DNA of 64,000 nt from Megalobrama amblycephala (Eukaryota > Chordata > Actinopteri > Cypriniformes > Xenocyprididae). Positions within the stretch are counted from its first letter, which is position 1, and each line of letters starts with the position of its first letter. Of the stretch, positions 29,614 through 41,478 are shown in pieces. Where the stretch lies: contig NC_063052.1 in NCBI RefSeq assembly GCF_018812025.1, forward strand, positions 21,273,414-21,337,413. The letters run 5' to 3'. The notes beneath the pieces are model-generated. The model was not told the origin of the DNA and did not search any database. It saw only the letters and a list, made by a program, of their open reading frames with translations. The translations under genes and the position numbers were made by a program.

Positions 29614-31481
29614 GCAACAAGTGTATTCTTGAATGGACCGCATAGATTACATGATATTCTTTAATGTGATGTTATGTCTCAAAGTGATAACTTTAACACA
29701 GAGCTGGATACGTTAGTTGTTGCTTGCAATTCAACAGCATATATCTATCCAATGCACAACGAAACGAGTTAGTTCTTGAATGCATTGTAATGCAACAAGT
29801 GCATATTTTATAGGTTGTTCTTTAATGCACAGCGAGAGGTAGTGTGTTCCATACAATGCAAGATATGCACATATGCTATTTCTCCATAAGTTGGTTCTTG
29901 ATATGTGCAAAGCAACAGCACATATGTTATGTCTTCATTGTAATACGGGCTTAGTTCTAGTATGCATTAGATTGCAACAAGTGCGTAGCTTACATGTTAT
30001 TCTTAAAAAGGACATCGTAGATCGTGTGTGCAATGCGACACATATGTGATATCTCTTCAATGCACGTTGGAATAAGTTAGATGTTTTACACAATGCAATG
30101 CAACAGCACATAAGTTATGTCCTCAGTGCACGGCGGAATGAGTTAGTTCTTGTATGCATTGTGATGCAACAGCTCAGCTTATGTTATGTTGTGTGTTGTC
30201 TCTTCACTGCACAAAAAATTAGTTAGATCTTGCACATGCAGCAGCACATGTTATGTCTTCATTGTAAAAGCTGACTAGTTCTTGTATGCATTACACCGCA
30301 ACAAGTGCTTAGCTTATATGTTGTTCTTCAATGCACAGCGAAAGGTCGTGTGTTCAATGCAATGCAGTGGCACACGCGTTATCTCTTCATTGCACAACGG
30401 AATTAATTAGCTCCTGTATACAATGCAATAAAATGAGTGCATAGATTATTGTGCAACGGATTAAGATATTTTATGCAGTGCAAATGCAACAGCACATAGG
30501 TTATGTCTTTAATGCACGGCAGAATGAGTTAGTTCTTTATATGCATTGTGATGCAACAGCTCAGCTTATGTTATGTGTTGTCTCTTCAATGCACAAAGAA
30601 ATGAGTTAGATCTTGTGTGCAATGCAGTGCAACAGCACATATGTTTTGTCTTCATTGTAAAACGGGACGAGTTAGTTTTTGTATGCATTACAATGCAACA
30701 AGTGCATTCTTCAAAGGACATCATAGATCGCCTGCAATGCAATGCGAAAACACGTTATGTGTTGTCTTTGCAATGCATAAAGCAATAAGTTACATCTTGA
30801 ATGCATTGCAATGCAACGACACGTTACCTCTCCAATGCACAATGGAATGAGAGAGTTTCAAGTATTGCATAGCTTTTATATTTTTCTTCAACGCTCAGTG
30901 AAAGGTTTTGTGTGCAAGTGCAATGCCACAGCACATATATCTCTTCACTGCACAACGGAATGAGTTAGTAGTTGTATGAATTTCAATGCAAAAAGTGCAT
31001 AGTTTAAATGCTGTTCTTCAATGCACAGCAAGAGGTCGTGCGTGCCATGCAATGCAAGAGCACATGTTATCTATTAACGGAATGAATTAGTTCTTGAATA
31101 CAAAGCAATGAAATGAGCGCATAGATTACATGCTATTCTTCAATGAGCAAATGATTTAAGTTAGTGTTGAGTGTTTTCAGAAATTGTGTGGCAAGTAAGG
31201 ATTTTGTGTGTAAGCAGTGGAATAAAACTGCAATATGTTATTCTTCAAAGGACCTCGTTTAGATCGTGTGTGCATTGGCAATGCGAAAGTACATCATGCG
31301 TTGTCTTTGCAATGCACAAAGAAATAAATTACATTTAAATTAAATTACATACATCTTGTATGTAATGCAATACAACAGCACATATGTTCTCTCTCCAATG
31401 CACAGCTGAATGAGTTAGTTCTTGTGTGCATTACAATGCAACAAGTGCATAGCTTATATGTTGTTTTTTAATGCACAGCGA
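29614..31481 (+). repeat. Satellite C array, part 2
   Basis: Continues the array after the LTR element (GCAACAAGTGTATTC...). Units match those at 24815-24990, for example GATGTTATGTCTCAAAGTGA. Ends at GCGA before the retrovirus-like element. Confidence 0.92.
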
Positions 31482-32994
31482 TGTAACGATGTAGCGGTTA
31501 TTAATCAATTTATGGGTGGAATATGAATATAATAATTCATAAGGTTTTATGAATTATTATGCACATATTGACCCAAGGGGGAATTAAACATATATTGTGA
31601 ATCAATTACAACGAATTATAATTAATTACATATATGATTAGTTCAGGTTCAATAATTATTTAGAGAAACTACCAGTTCGTCCAGCAAACCGTTGCTTCTC
31701 ATAGAATATTATGAACGGAGTTATTCTCTGGCCATGAAAATAACTTGCTATTATAGCATCAAAGCATAAAGCGATCGAAAAACGTTAAAGTGACTTGGTC
31801 TTCAGTTGAAAGAACAAACAGAACAATCGAGTGTGAATAACGTTTTAATATTTGCAAACTACGAATACAGAGGTTATACGTCTAAATATATATACAAGAA
31901 TATACACACCTATGTACAAGAGTGGAAGTAGAGAAGGAAAGAGAGAAGGCAAGTAGCAAACTTACAAACAGTCCTAAGCCAGCACGGAAATCAGTTTCAT
32001 CATCTAAGATTGAGAAACGGCAGTATACTTGCATTGGTTGTGCGTGTCAAATTTCAGTTTAGCGCTGGTGCGGTTCGTTAGCTTCTTCCGTTCCGCGGGA
32101 AGGTTTGAACTGAGGACTTGAGAGTGAGTTTCGCTGGAAGATGGCGGTCCCGAAGCTGAGCGCGATGGCAGCGCGTGGTCACCGGAGACGTCCGGGAGAA
32201 ACGTGCACGAGGTGCTCGTGAGACAATCGGGAGAACCCGCATGAATGATTCAGGGCCGTCGGGAGCACACACAGGAGAATCCTGGTGTTCCTTTTTATGA
32301 CAGATAGGCCGACACACCTCCTTGAGGTGGAATGGCCAATGACAGTGATGCAAAGTTGGCGGGCAAGCTCTTTCTTTGTTTGGTCTCCTAGATGAATTTG
32401 CATACTTTACGACTATCAGATCGGATTTCGAGATAGTGCTTTCTTCACAATCATTAAACACATCGAAAGCATTTGCATATGTGACATCTCTCAGAAGTCG
32501 AGTCCGGATTTAAAACGGATCAAACTCGAGATAGATCAGAAAGACAAAAAGAAGTTATGGTTTACAGACAAAATTCTTATTACAACTAACACTAGTACAA
32601 ATACATTCACTTTAAACACTAGAAAACATGCATACGCTTCAAAATACAGGATGGGTATATGTTGGCATAGTTGTATTTTACATATACAGTCAAAAATGTA
32701 TGTTTATGTGTTTCTGTATGTGTCTGTGTGTGTGTTTTTGTGTGTGCCTGTGTGTGTGGGTGTTGGAATGTGGATCTGGTCAGTCTCTGGGGGGGTGCTC
32801 CTTTTGAAGTCACCAAAGTGAGGAAGTTGGAGTTTTCTGTTTACCCTCACGGGTCCACAAAGGTGTCAAGTGGGCTCATCTTATGCAGACTGGTCAGGCC
32901 GAGTTAGTGATTAACGAACACAGTTCATCAGGTTAAAAGCGTTCTGAAAACGCCAAAGTTTATTGATTATCCTGATACATGTGCATATGCTGCA
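31482..32994 (-). repeat. 3' LTR of the retrovirus-like element (1513 bp)
   Basis: Aligns with 41479-42997 throughout. It shows scattered substitutions and a cluster of small deletions at about 32430-32560. Contains TG/TGTGT-rich stretch 32700-32762 and GAAGATGGCGGTCCC near 32137. Confidence 0.92.
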
Positions 32995-33345
32995 GACCCC
33001 CCTTCGGCCAACGAAGTTCCTGTGCGGACTTCGTTGGACGGTAACCAAGTTCGATGGCACATGAATCCGGATGGTCACGCAGCAGGTGGTTCCTACTGGT
33101 CCTTGAGGGAGAGCAGATAAGCACTTGCCCATGGACTCTTGCATCCCTTTGATCCCTTGGGATAGGATGAAGGCCAGGCCCAGGGCGAGTGCGTACTTGA
33201 TTGCCATGGAGAGGCAACGGGTTGTGTTGGCAGGAGTCCAAGCTTGGGCTTTAGGTGAGCTGGACAGGACAGGCAGTCGTGAGAGTGCTTGGAGGGCTGC
33301 ATCGATAGGAGTACTGTCACTTAGCTGGGACCCCCCTTTTGTCAA
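32911..33345 (-). pseudogene. Envelope-like C-terminal fragment with one membrane segment
   Basis: A 144-codon frame overlaps the end of the longer ORF at 33317-35029 in another phase, joined at a GGGGGG run. It includes a hydrophobic stretch, IKYALALGLAFIL, suited to a single membrane anchor. Placed directly upstream of the polypurine tract, it is where a retroviral transmembrane subunit would end. Envelope identity is inferred from position and hydropathy only. Confidence 0.4.
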
Positions 33346-35029
33346 TCCTCAGTTCCAGTCCTGGATCTAAGGTGTGATGGTGATTCCTGGAGGAGGATGG
33401 GATTTCCAGTTCTGACTGGTCCTCTTTGCTTGAGAGACAGTACACTGCCAGATGGCTGCGGTGAAGGATGGAACCCAGGGGTACCTGGATCCACTTACTT
33501 GGATTGGGCAGGCTGACACGAGTGGCGGTGTTGTGCTGATTGTAGGTTAGGGTGGCAGCATGAGTGGGGGTGCGGACGAGCAGTCGATCACCCACAATCT
33601 CAGCTTGTGTTCCGATGACTGGGGTGCGAGGTTTGGCCTCGGCAGGGCAGCGTGTGTGTCCGGTCACGGGCTGCAACCGGCCCCTTCCTTCAGTGTGGTT
33701 TTTGAGGAAGAGCTGGTTAGGGGAGAAGTACTGAAAGTCTTTGGTGAAACTACGTCTGCAAAAGTGGGGAGCCAGGCACAGCCGTGGGTTGCTGTTGTGG
33801 TGGGCTACCACATCTGAGGTGTGTTTCTTGGCATGGGTGTTACATTGCCACCACCTGATATTGACCTTGTCTTTGGGTCTGGAGATGTTATCTGGTTCAC
33901 CGATGGGTAGATTGAGAAGGACAGCCACCTCATTCTGCTCGGGGTCGACGTGCAGTAGGATGGCAGCACCCAGGGAGTCAGTGAGGTGGGATGGAACGGT
34001 CTTGGTGGGTCTGCCAGTAGCAAAGTCCAGCACAGTTTGTGTAGGATACTGAGGAATCCTATTCATAGCCACTCTGTCCATAGAGAAGCTAACTTCTCGC
34101 AGCAGGTCTGTCACCAGAGCTATAACCAGCTGATTTTGGGCAAAGTCATTCTGGAGGACTGTAAACAGTTGCTTCCTTGAGTTCGCCGTTTGGATCGGCA
34201 AGAAACTGTGAGTACAGAGAACAGCCACAATACCTTTCCAGGATTTGCAGATGGTTTGCAGGGTTTGGCTCTGTGTTGCGAGTTGTTCTCTCAGCTGTAG
34301 GCGGAGCTTGTTGCGATGCTGATGAGTGGAGTAGGCTGTGATGAGACTCGAGTCTCCTGGTTGGTACAGGTGCAGCGGCAGTGGCACCTGCCGTGCCATC
34401 AGTAGTTCCGTGGGGAACACCTGAGTTGACTCCTGTATGGTGTCTGTGATGGCCATGAGCGTCAGAGGAGGTTCTACAGTCCAGTCTTTCTGGTCAACTG
34501 ACCGTGGAAACGTGACTCCTCTGCGTTGCAGTGTAGCTCTGTGATTTGGGTTTACAGTTTGGACTTGACAGCAAACCTGACATTCTCTGACATACTCTGC
34601 CACATCTTTCTGCATGCTGGGCCAGTACGCCACTTGTTTCAAAGTCTCATAAATAGTTCTGGTGCCATGGTGTTTGGCACCTGGTGTGTTGTGGGTGTAT
34701 ATCCGTTCACCCCCCTTTTGGCCCTGTGGCAGTACAAGCTTTGGCGCAATGAGGACATCAGGGACATATATTAGAAAGTTCACTCCCACACGCAGCATGT
34801 GGTTGGTCTCATGTAGTCGTTTGTGGCCAGGGGCCGTCGTGGGACCAGATGGCGTGAACGGGAGGTTGGAGGGGTATGAGTGGTGGTGCAAAACATTTCG
34901 CATGGAAGTGTTGGCAAGTTTGGTTGTCAGTGGCAGTGGCAGTAAGGCGGGAAATGTTGCAGGAACAGTCCGCTGGCTGCGGGTTGTTGTTGCCACACTA
35001 AGGGTGGGTGACTGGGGTGGGGGTACCAT
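33317..35029 (-). pseudogene. Integrase zinc-binding remnant fused to envelope-like region (570 aa open frame)
   Basis: Residues about 113-153 have the H-H-C-C layout of an integrase zinc-binding domain (GAKHHGTRTIYETL, then VREC-QVC). Residues about 202-226 (FPTELLMARQVPLPLHLYQPGD-type) match the segment after the integrase core; the catalytic core, normally over 100 residues, is almost wholly deleted between them. Residues about 300-540 include an NHT glycosylation site, scattered cysteines and a following membrane segment in another frame, so I read them as envelope-like. It is the longest intact frame in an otherwise broken element. Function is presumably lost. Confidence 0.5.
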
Positions 35030-35303
35030 AGGTTGCCGTGTGGTGTGCCAGTCTTGGCACGGGCATTAGTTTGGACGTTTGTGCCTTTGCCATGCCCTGG
35101 TTGCTTTAACGTCTTTTCACCTTTTCCCAGTAAACAAACGTGTTGTGTGTTTGGGTGGTGTCATCACGTGTTTGGAACATGTGTTGATGTTTCACCGGCA
35201 TGTTGTGTTCAGTTTTGAAACCAGTCTGTTTCCAGCTCAGAAGATGGCATTTGAAACCCACGTCTGGCATAGTGTGAGTCTGTGCAAATGAGTTCTCTGA
35301 TGG

Positions 35304-35870
35304 TTATGAGCTAAAGGAGACGTGAAGGGTTTTGAGGGTAGCTGCTGCTTCACCATACTGACATGACTGGGGACCCCACCTGCTGTTCGGTGGGTGGCAG
35401 GGTTGGTTGTTTAACCATCGTACCCCTGCATTTGCCTGTAGGATGCCCTCATGGATGTAGAAACGTCTATCGACGTAGGCCATGGGCATTCCTTGGCACG
35501 CATTCTCTTTGAGGTACCTGTGACAGGTTGGTTGCTGTTGTTGGGGTACCTTTATCTTAAGTGTCAACGCTGGTGTGCTGTTATAGCAGTTTTGGCAGGC
35601 AGCTGAATCTCCGCTCCGTGCAGACTTGTGCTTTCTGGCACGTTGTGGCAGTGGCACTTGCTGGTTTGACTTCCTGAAGTCGATGGTGGGTCGCCACTTG
35701 CTGTCTGGTTTGACAATGGACCAGATGGGGACTGAATAGGTGCTGTTGCATGGGCAGCTAACACCTTTTTCCCTCCATGAAACAAATAGTTTCCTGCACT
35801 GGTTCATGTGAGGTGATGTGACTTTTGTATTGCCTGATGAAGGTGGGAGGAGCATTTGGGTGTGTTGCAC
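35304..35870 (-). pseudogene. Reverse transcriptase N-terminus joined to RNase H fragment
   Basis: Residues about 30-75 (YSVPIWSIVKPDSKWRPTID followed by FRKSN) match the start of a retroviral-type RT palm (PIWPV.KPDGKWR..IDYR). About 60 residues later, AYVDRRFYIHEG and GPQSCQYGEAAATL match RNase H. The catalytic DG of the first RNase H motif reads DR. The YXDD active site of RT lies in the deleted part and was not found. Confidence 0.7.
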
Positions 35871-35939
35871 TATGCACTGGGTGAAGTTTAGTGAGACCCC
35901 AGCCTAAAAAGTCTTTGTCAAATGTCACTTTGAATTTGT

Positions 35940-36260
35940 TCAGGACCTGTCTGAGTTTTTGACAGTCTGCATCATTCTTTGGGCATTTGCATCTTTCTGA
36001 ATCTGTTGGCCTTTAGACTCAAACCTTGGGAATGGCTCCTCTGTTGTGGTGTTAACTGTCAGGTTGGCTGTTGGAGGTGCAGCACCTTTTTGAGTTTCAC
36101 AGGCCGGCTGGTTAGAGACTGTGGGTACTGCAAGGTGTTTGTCCTCCATCAGCTCCGTTCTGCGCACCTGTTCAGTGGGTACCAGTTTGATGGGAGTGAT
36201 GGAGATGCTCTTGAAGGATGCTGTGAAACTTGTGTTGCTTAAGCTTCCTTCTGGGACCAT
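35940..36260 (-). pseudogene. Gag-pol linker fragment, unrecognised
   Basis: A 106-codon frame between the protease-like region and RT remnants, rich in Thr, Pro and Asn. No domain recognised; kept because it is collinear with the element and in coding order. Confidence 0.3.
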
Positions 36261-36329
36261 GGCAGCTGGTATTAAGTTAATGACTGTTAACCTGAGTTCA
36301 AAGTCATAGCCGTGGTTCCATTATCCATT

Positions 36330-37619
36330 CTAGATGGTAGGCTTTGGAATGCTGATGTCTGTGACCATGCCTTCGTTGAGCCAACTGTGAACTACATAGG
36401 GTGACACTTCAGTTAGGGGTGTGGCTTTTAGAGTGATTCCAAGTTCCACGCCTTCAGGTGAAAGTGTGAAGGAGCCCAGCGTGTGGCTTAGGGTTTGACC
36501 ACATCGCCTGTTGAGCCAAACAGCACCCCCTCTGGTGTAAGGTGGTACTACCATTTCCTGTATGTTGATCCAAACAGCACCCCCTTTGGTGTAAGGTGGT
36601 ACTACCGTTTCCTGTATGTTGCTCAGGATGCAGACCTGTTGGATGGTCTGGCCTGACAGGAAGTTGGCAGTGTTGACAGGAACAACAGGAAGCTGTACAG
36701 TCATTGGGACCCACAACAACTCATTTGCACTGTCCGTATGAGCATTAGAGTGCATCAGGAGGTCTGGAAGGACCAGGAAGTGATGGGTTAAATGCCGGTT
36801 GTTCCATTTGAAGTTCACAACGCAGATGTCCTTGACAGTCATCATGGTTGACAGACGAAAGTCCAATGGGAAGCGTGTTTGCATGTTGACAAATGGGAGG
36901 TCCGGTGTTCCTTCAATGAGAGCACTTAACAGCGTGTGGCTGAAGGCTGAGTTGTCTGCCCACAATGCGAGAATAATGTCTGTTGTAGTTACATCATTCA
37001 GCTGTGAGTCTGTCGTGACCTTGGAGCAGAGGGAGTTACAGTCTATGGTGAGTTGAAGTGCACCGGGTAGCGAACTTGAACTGTGCTCTGAGACGGGGTT
37101 CCCGCGGTTAGCTGGGAGATTTCCCGCGACCTCTGTGACCTGACCGTCTGGCTCAGGTGGTCTGGGTGACTGGGAAGGCAGAAGTTCACACACTTGAGCC
37201 CAGATTTTCAGCGGTCTGGCGTTCAATAAGGGCTCAAAACAGTCTAGCAGGTCTTTGTGGGTGAAACAGAGAAACGTGTCCATTTGCGCTACGCACACAG
37301 GAGGTACCAGGCTCACTCGACCAATGGTGTGGTGCGTGGGAGCTGTGTGTTCAAGGTGGACCTCATTTGGACTGTGCGACTGCACATTCAGCTCACATCT
37401 TTGTGACTTGAGAGTCTGATTTTGTCTTTCAGCTTCATTTCTCAGTCTTTCAAAAAGGTAAGGACAGGTTTCTGGGCAGTGATCGGAGCCTGGATAACTG
37501 GTTGGATTTTCTACAGTCCTTTTAGAGCAGTTCTCTGCTTGGCTGAGCTTCGTTGACCAAGTCGCGCAGCTGCTGAATAGACATGCTTCGTGAGCAGGCC
37601 AAGGCTGCCAGATGATCAC
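36330..37619 (-). pseudogene. Gag C-terminal/protease-region ORF (429 aa)
   Basis: A long open frame between capsid-like and RT-like fragments, which is where protease belongs. No clear D-T/S-G active site is visible, so protease is not claimed. It carries a 54-bp in-frame tandem duplication (36511-36564 and 36565-36618; VVPPYTKGGAVW and VVPPYTRGGAVW). Its start overlaps the end of the capsid-like frame by 4 bp. Confidence 0.45.
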
Positions 37620-37972
37620 TCACCGCAGGGTGCAGCTCTGTGCAGAGTGTTGAAGATGAAATCTTCCTCCATTGCTGGCTGACCACATGCTCTGATGTAG
37701 GCCATTTGCAGTCGGCTGTAGCAAGTGTATGGGTTTTTCAGTCTGCCCCGTTTTAGGTCCATGGCAGCAGGGAGCCCTTGATCTGATGCAGGGTCAGAAA
37801 GCTTTTGGATCAGAGCCTCTCGCAGGTGCAGGCAGTTGGATGTGACAGCTGCTAGCAAAGCTTCCTGGCCGCTGGACGTTTTGGGCAGTGGACTTTTAAC
37901 CCCATTTGGAATTAGGGCTTCTTGACTGGTTAGGGGAAACTCGGTGATGTGTGTTTCCCCTCCCATGGCCAC
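37616..37972 (-). pseudogene. Gag capsid-like C-terminal fragment
   Basis: A 118-codon frame containing LKRGRLKNPYTCYSRLQMAY and EEDFIFNTLH, resembling the capsid C-terminal helices of fish retroelement gag (a Tyr/Arg-rich YYRRLR..Y pattern followed by acidic residues). It overlaps the coiled-coil frame in a shifted phase. Confidence 0.5.
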
Positions 37973-38607
37973 TTTTCAGTTCTCTGTAACCAGTGTCAAG
38001 TTCATTCACATAGTCTCTTTGTTGTTTCGGAGCCATAACTCCTTTCTGGGCCTGTTTAAGATGATTTTCACAGGTCAGGGCTTTAGTGTGTCTGTCTTTC
38101 GGCTTAGTCTCTGCTTTGGCTAGGGGAGCTTCGCTGTGTTGGAGTTTTTCAGTCAGTTCTCTACGCTCCACCTCCAGGTGGAGCTCTGCAAGGGCTTTTT
38201 GAAGTCTTTGCAGCTCCTCCTGTAGCTCGGGTTTGGATTCATCCGCTGTCCAACGCTGGTCCTGGATCTCGACGAGTCGCTGATCGTGGTGACGATTGAA
38301 TCTGGGCCTGATTCCTCCGGGCATCCTCCGCCTGGAGCTTGAGGTTGTGGGCGATGGCTCGGATGACTTTCGCCCATTCTTTGTAGCTCGGCGTCGGATC
38401 GTGGGCCATCAGTCATTTCAGGTTGTCGTCCAGCTGCTCGTTGCTTAGGTGCTGGGGATCCACAGCGTCGTTGGGCAGGAACGTGCTGGTCAGGGAGCCC
38501 AACCAGGTCTTGAGTCGGTCCCCGTGGGTGCTGGGGCTGGCTGCTCTGAACACGTTAGCTTGCTGTTGGCGAGAGAAAGACAGCACAAACAGAACCAATG
38601 CAAGCAC
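37896..38607 (-). pseudogene. Gag N-terminal region with coiled coil, frameshifted
   Basis: Three overlapping frames (38413-38607, 38153-38416, 37896-38324) carry one original gag N-terminus. The first reads HGDRLKTWLGSLTSTFLPND; the third has a Leu/Glu heptad-rich helix, ELQEELQRLQKALAELHLEV, typical of gag self-assembly coils. At least two frameshifts separate them. A splice-acceptor-like CTCTCGCCAACAG ends at 38563, within the first frame. Confidence 0.5.
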
Positions 38608-38609
38608 GT

Positions 38610-41478
38610 GCGCAGAACTAACGACTTATAATAATGCATGATTATATAATTCTTTGGTTTGGTTCCAGTTAACTGGTGCAGACAGTTAGTGGAATGTAGG
38701 CTAGACACTTAATTGTCGATAGCCAAAAGGACCACGCGGGTCAATTTGTGTGGGTGAGTGCCGGATTTGAATAAAAATTTGACAGGCGGTAGCCCTAAGA
38801 GTCCTTTGATGACTCTCGCTGCTCGGTCGTCTATCTATTACTCAGTTTTCCGTGATGGCTCTCACAGGCTCTGCTTTTACATGAACTGAAAGAAACAAAC
38901 ACAGTAGAAAAGCAAAACAGAACAGAACAGAACAGGATGGATGCAGTTAAATGAAATAGACCGGTAAACAAATAGAGAGGATAAAACAATAAAATAAAAC
39001 AGAAGGGCTAGAGGGGAGAAGTGAACTTAAACTTCCTATCACAGCTGGGTTTATGACGGGGCCAGGCGAGTGCACTGTTGCGTCATAAAACCTAGAGGGA
39101 TGGTATGGATCGAGAGTATAAGGGTTGGCCCGCACCTGAATAATCGAAGAATATGTAATATTCTGTGGCTTTCAATGAGGTGAAGTGACTGTATGTCACT
39201 AATTTAGGCCTGGGTGAATCGTGGGTGCTCAGATAAGAACTCAATGGCAGGCAACCTTTCCTAGACGTTCAAACACTCGACTGCGGTGTCCGTGGCAACC
39301 TGTCCCCTTTGTAACACGGTGCAACCTCTCAAACAGGGAACATCAGCACAATTGCGCACTTCGGTAAGGTATTTGCGGCAACGGCCAGGGTGACCGGTCA
39401 AAATTGAGTTTTCCCTGAACTCAGAGTCTGTCCCCTTTACGGGCAGTTACTCCAAACGGGCAGTTCTGTCGTGCAGAAGCCTGAGCAGGGAAATTAAACA
39501 AAATTGCCGTTTGTTGTCAATCTGGGCTCGTTGTCTCCCTGTGCCTGATACACAACTCGCTGACGTCCTTGCGTGTTGCCCGTGACACGAGGTCAGAATG
39601 TCCCCGATTCACACACAATCAGTGCGAGACCCGCCAGGCTAGGCGGCTCCACTCACTGGAACTCACTGGGGCGACCGTCAACTCACCACCAGGCGGTGAA
39701 GGGCCTTATCTGCGAATACACAAGTGGTCACACAAACACAGTTTAATTGTAAATTTAAATCTCAGTTTAAATCTTGTTTAAACCAAACTTAAATAATTAA
39801 GTGTGTATGACAAAAGAAAATGAGCCTACAATGACAGAATGAACTAGTTAAACTAGAACTGAAATGAGCAAATGGGAAAAGAGAAAGCAACGAGGATAAT
39901 TCAGATGCACTTGATTCAAATTTAAATGAAATCTTGTTCAATCAAATTTAAATGAGTGCATAGAATAACAGAATGGGGAAAAGAAAGGAGAAAGCCTTCC
40001 CTATTTGTGATTTTTCCTAAAGAGAATTGCTTGTTGATGAGCAAAATGCCAACTGATTGACACTACTTAATTTTAAGATTCAATTAAATGTTATTTAATT
40101 AAATTTAAAATAAGTGTATGAAATAAGGGAGGCTTGGGTGTGCGTGAATGTTATTGCCAGCCAATAACAAACAGGACCCAGAACCAAGAGTGAATAAAAT
40201 AAAACATTAAGTAACAAAAGGGAATGACTTTCCAAAGTAAAAATAAAGAAATAACTTGAGAGAAAGAGAGAGAAAAGACAAAAAGGGAATAGATGAAATA
40301 AAACAAAGTAGAATAAAATAAAATAAAATAAAAAAAAAATAAAATAAAATAAAATAAAGTAGATCTGTGAACACAGGAAAAAAAAAAAAAATACAAGGAA
40401 AAGAGAATTGACTTATCTGGCAGTGTCCCACCAGGGGGAGCACTCTCAGAAAGTGAATTCTCTTGTTGGAAGGGAAACTTAATTTAAATTAAAAATTTAA
40501 ACGTGTTTAAATAAAATTTAAATCAGTAAACCACATTCCAACAATGATTGGAAAGCATAACCACCAAAAGCAAATTACTTTTACAACTCCCCGCAGTATA
40601 GAGAAGCAAAAGATAATTTGGAGATAATTTCAGTTCAAAGTATGGAGCGGCTTTAACTCAGAACGTCCACGCGGTGGCGTCAATGAGTCCACACAACCAA
40701 TAAGTAGGGAGGGGTGCCACACCTGAGCAGACTGCCCTCTGGCGTCGGGTCAGAGTTACTGCATCCCCTTTCTTTAATTCGTGATATAAAAACGAGCGCT
40801 TGTGGGGTTCTGACCCTTACGCTGTTTTAACTGCACGGTCACGATTACAACTATAGAACCTCAGCGGATTCTTTCATAAATATATATGTACCGTTTTACT
40901 CACGGGTACACAACTCTGGGAATCAGTCCCTTTGGTGCAAAATGTACGCGAATATGTAACTTTTGCGGATAAACCAGATGAGCTGCTCTCCGATTAGATT
41001 TGTAAGGGGGATCACGTGGTTTGGGTAGCTAGGCCAAACGACGTAACCCAGGAGCGCCAACTATTGTGAATTATTTGGACGACACAAGTAATTCAGATTT
41101 AATAGTGGCAGATAATAAGGCCTTGAAAGAGGGATCGCAGGAATCTCGCCACGACTCTCTAAACTCACTGAAGACGATTCAATTCGTTTATTCAAGCGGA
41201 AATTAATATTAAAACTGTATTGCAAAAGACTGTCGCCCTCTTGCATACAAGTCTGAATATTAATGAACTGCAGTTATTTCACGGTCAACCAAGGCTAGGC
41301 CTGCAGTGTTTTTAGACACAAACAGCAGCTTGTTAACGGTGTGTAGAGTGAGGACGCGTGCGTCGTCTCACTGAATAAAGCGCGCATGCACATTAAATCA
41401 CACACAAATTATTCTACATTGCTCTTTTACCAAAAACCAAGTTTAAAATGTTGCCCGCATTCTCCACCAAATATAATA
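38610..41478 (-). other. Noncoding leader of the retrovirus-like element
   Basis: About 2.9 kb with no coding frame of note. It contains AT-rich patches (TTTAAATT repeats at 39750-40510), an A-rich AAATAAAATAAAA run at about 40315-40356, a consensus donor CCC|GTGAGTAAA at 40904/40903, and TTGGCGCTCCTGGG (minus strand, 41060-41047), a primer-site-like motif. Just past that (41065-41478) is LTR-end-like sequence with AATAAA signals, possibly a remnant of a second LTR. Confidence 0.5.

Noticed and set aside
32078..32461. 127-codon minus-strand ORF seen again near 42051-42400
   Set aside because: It lies inside the paired LTRs; the duplicate is the other LTR, and the frame is not kept in full there.
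33560..38641. Plus-strand ORFs across the retrovirus-like element
   Set aside because: Shadows of the minus-strand gag, RT, integrase and envelope-like frames.
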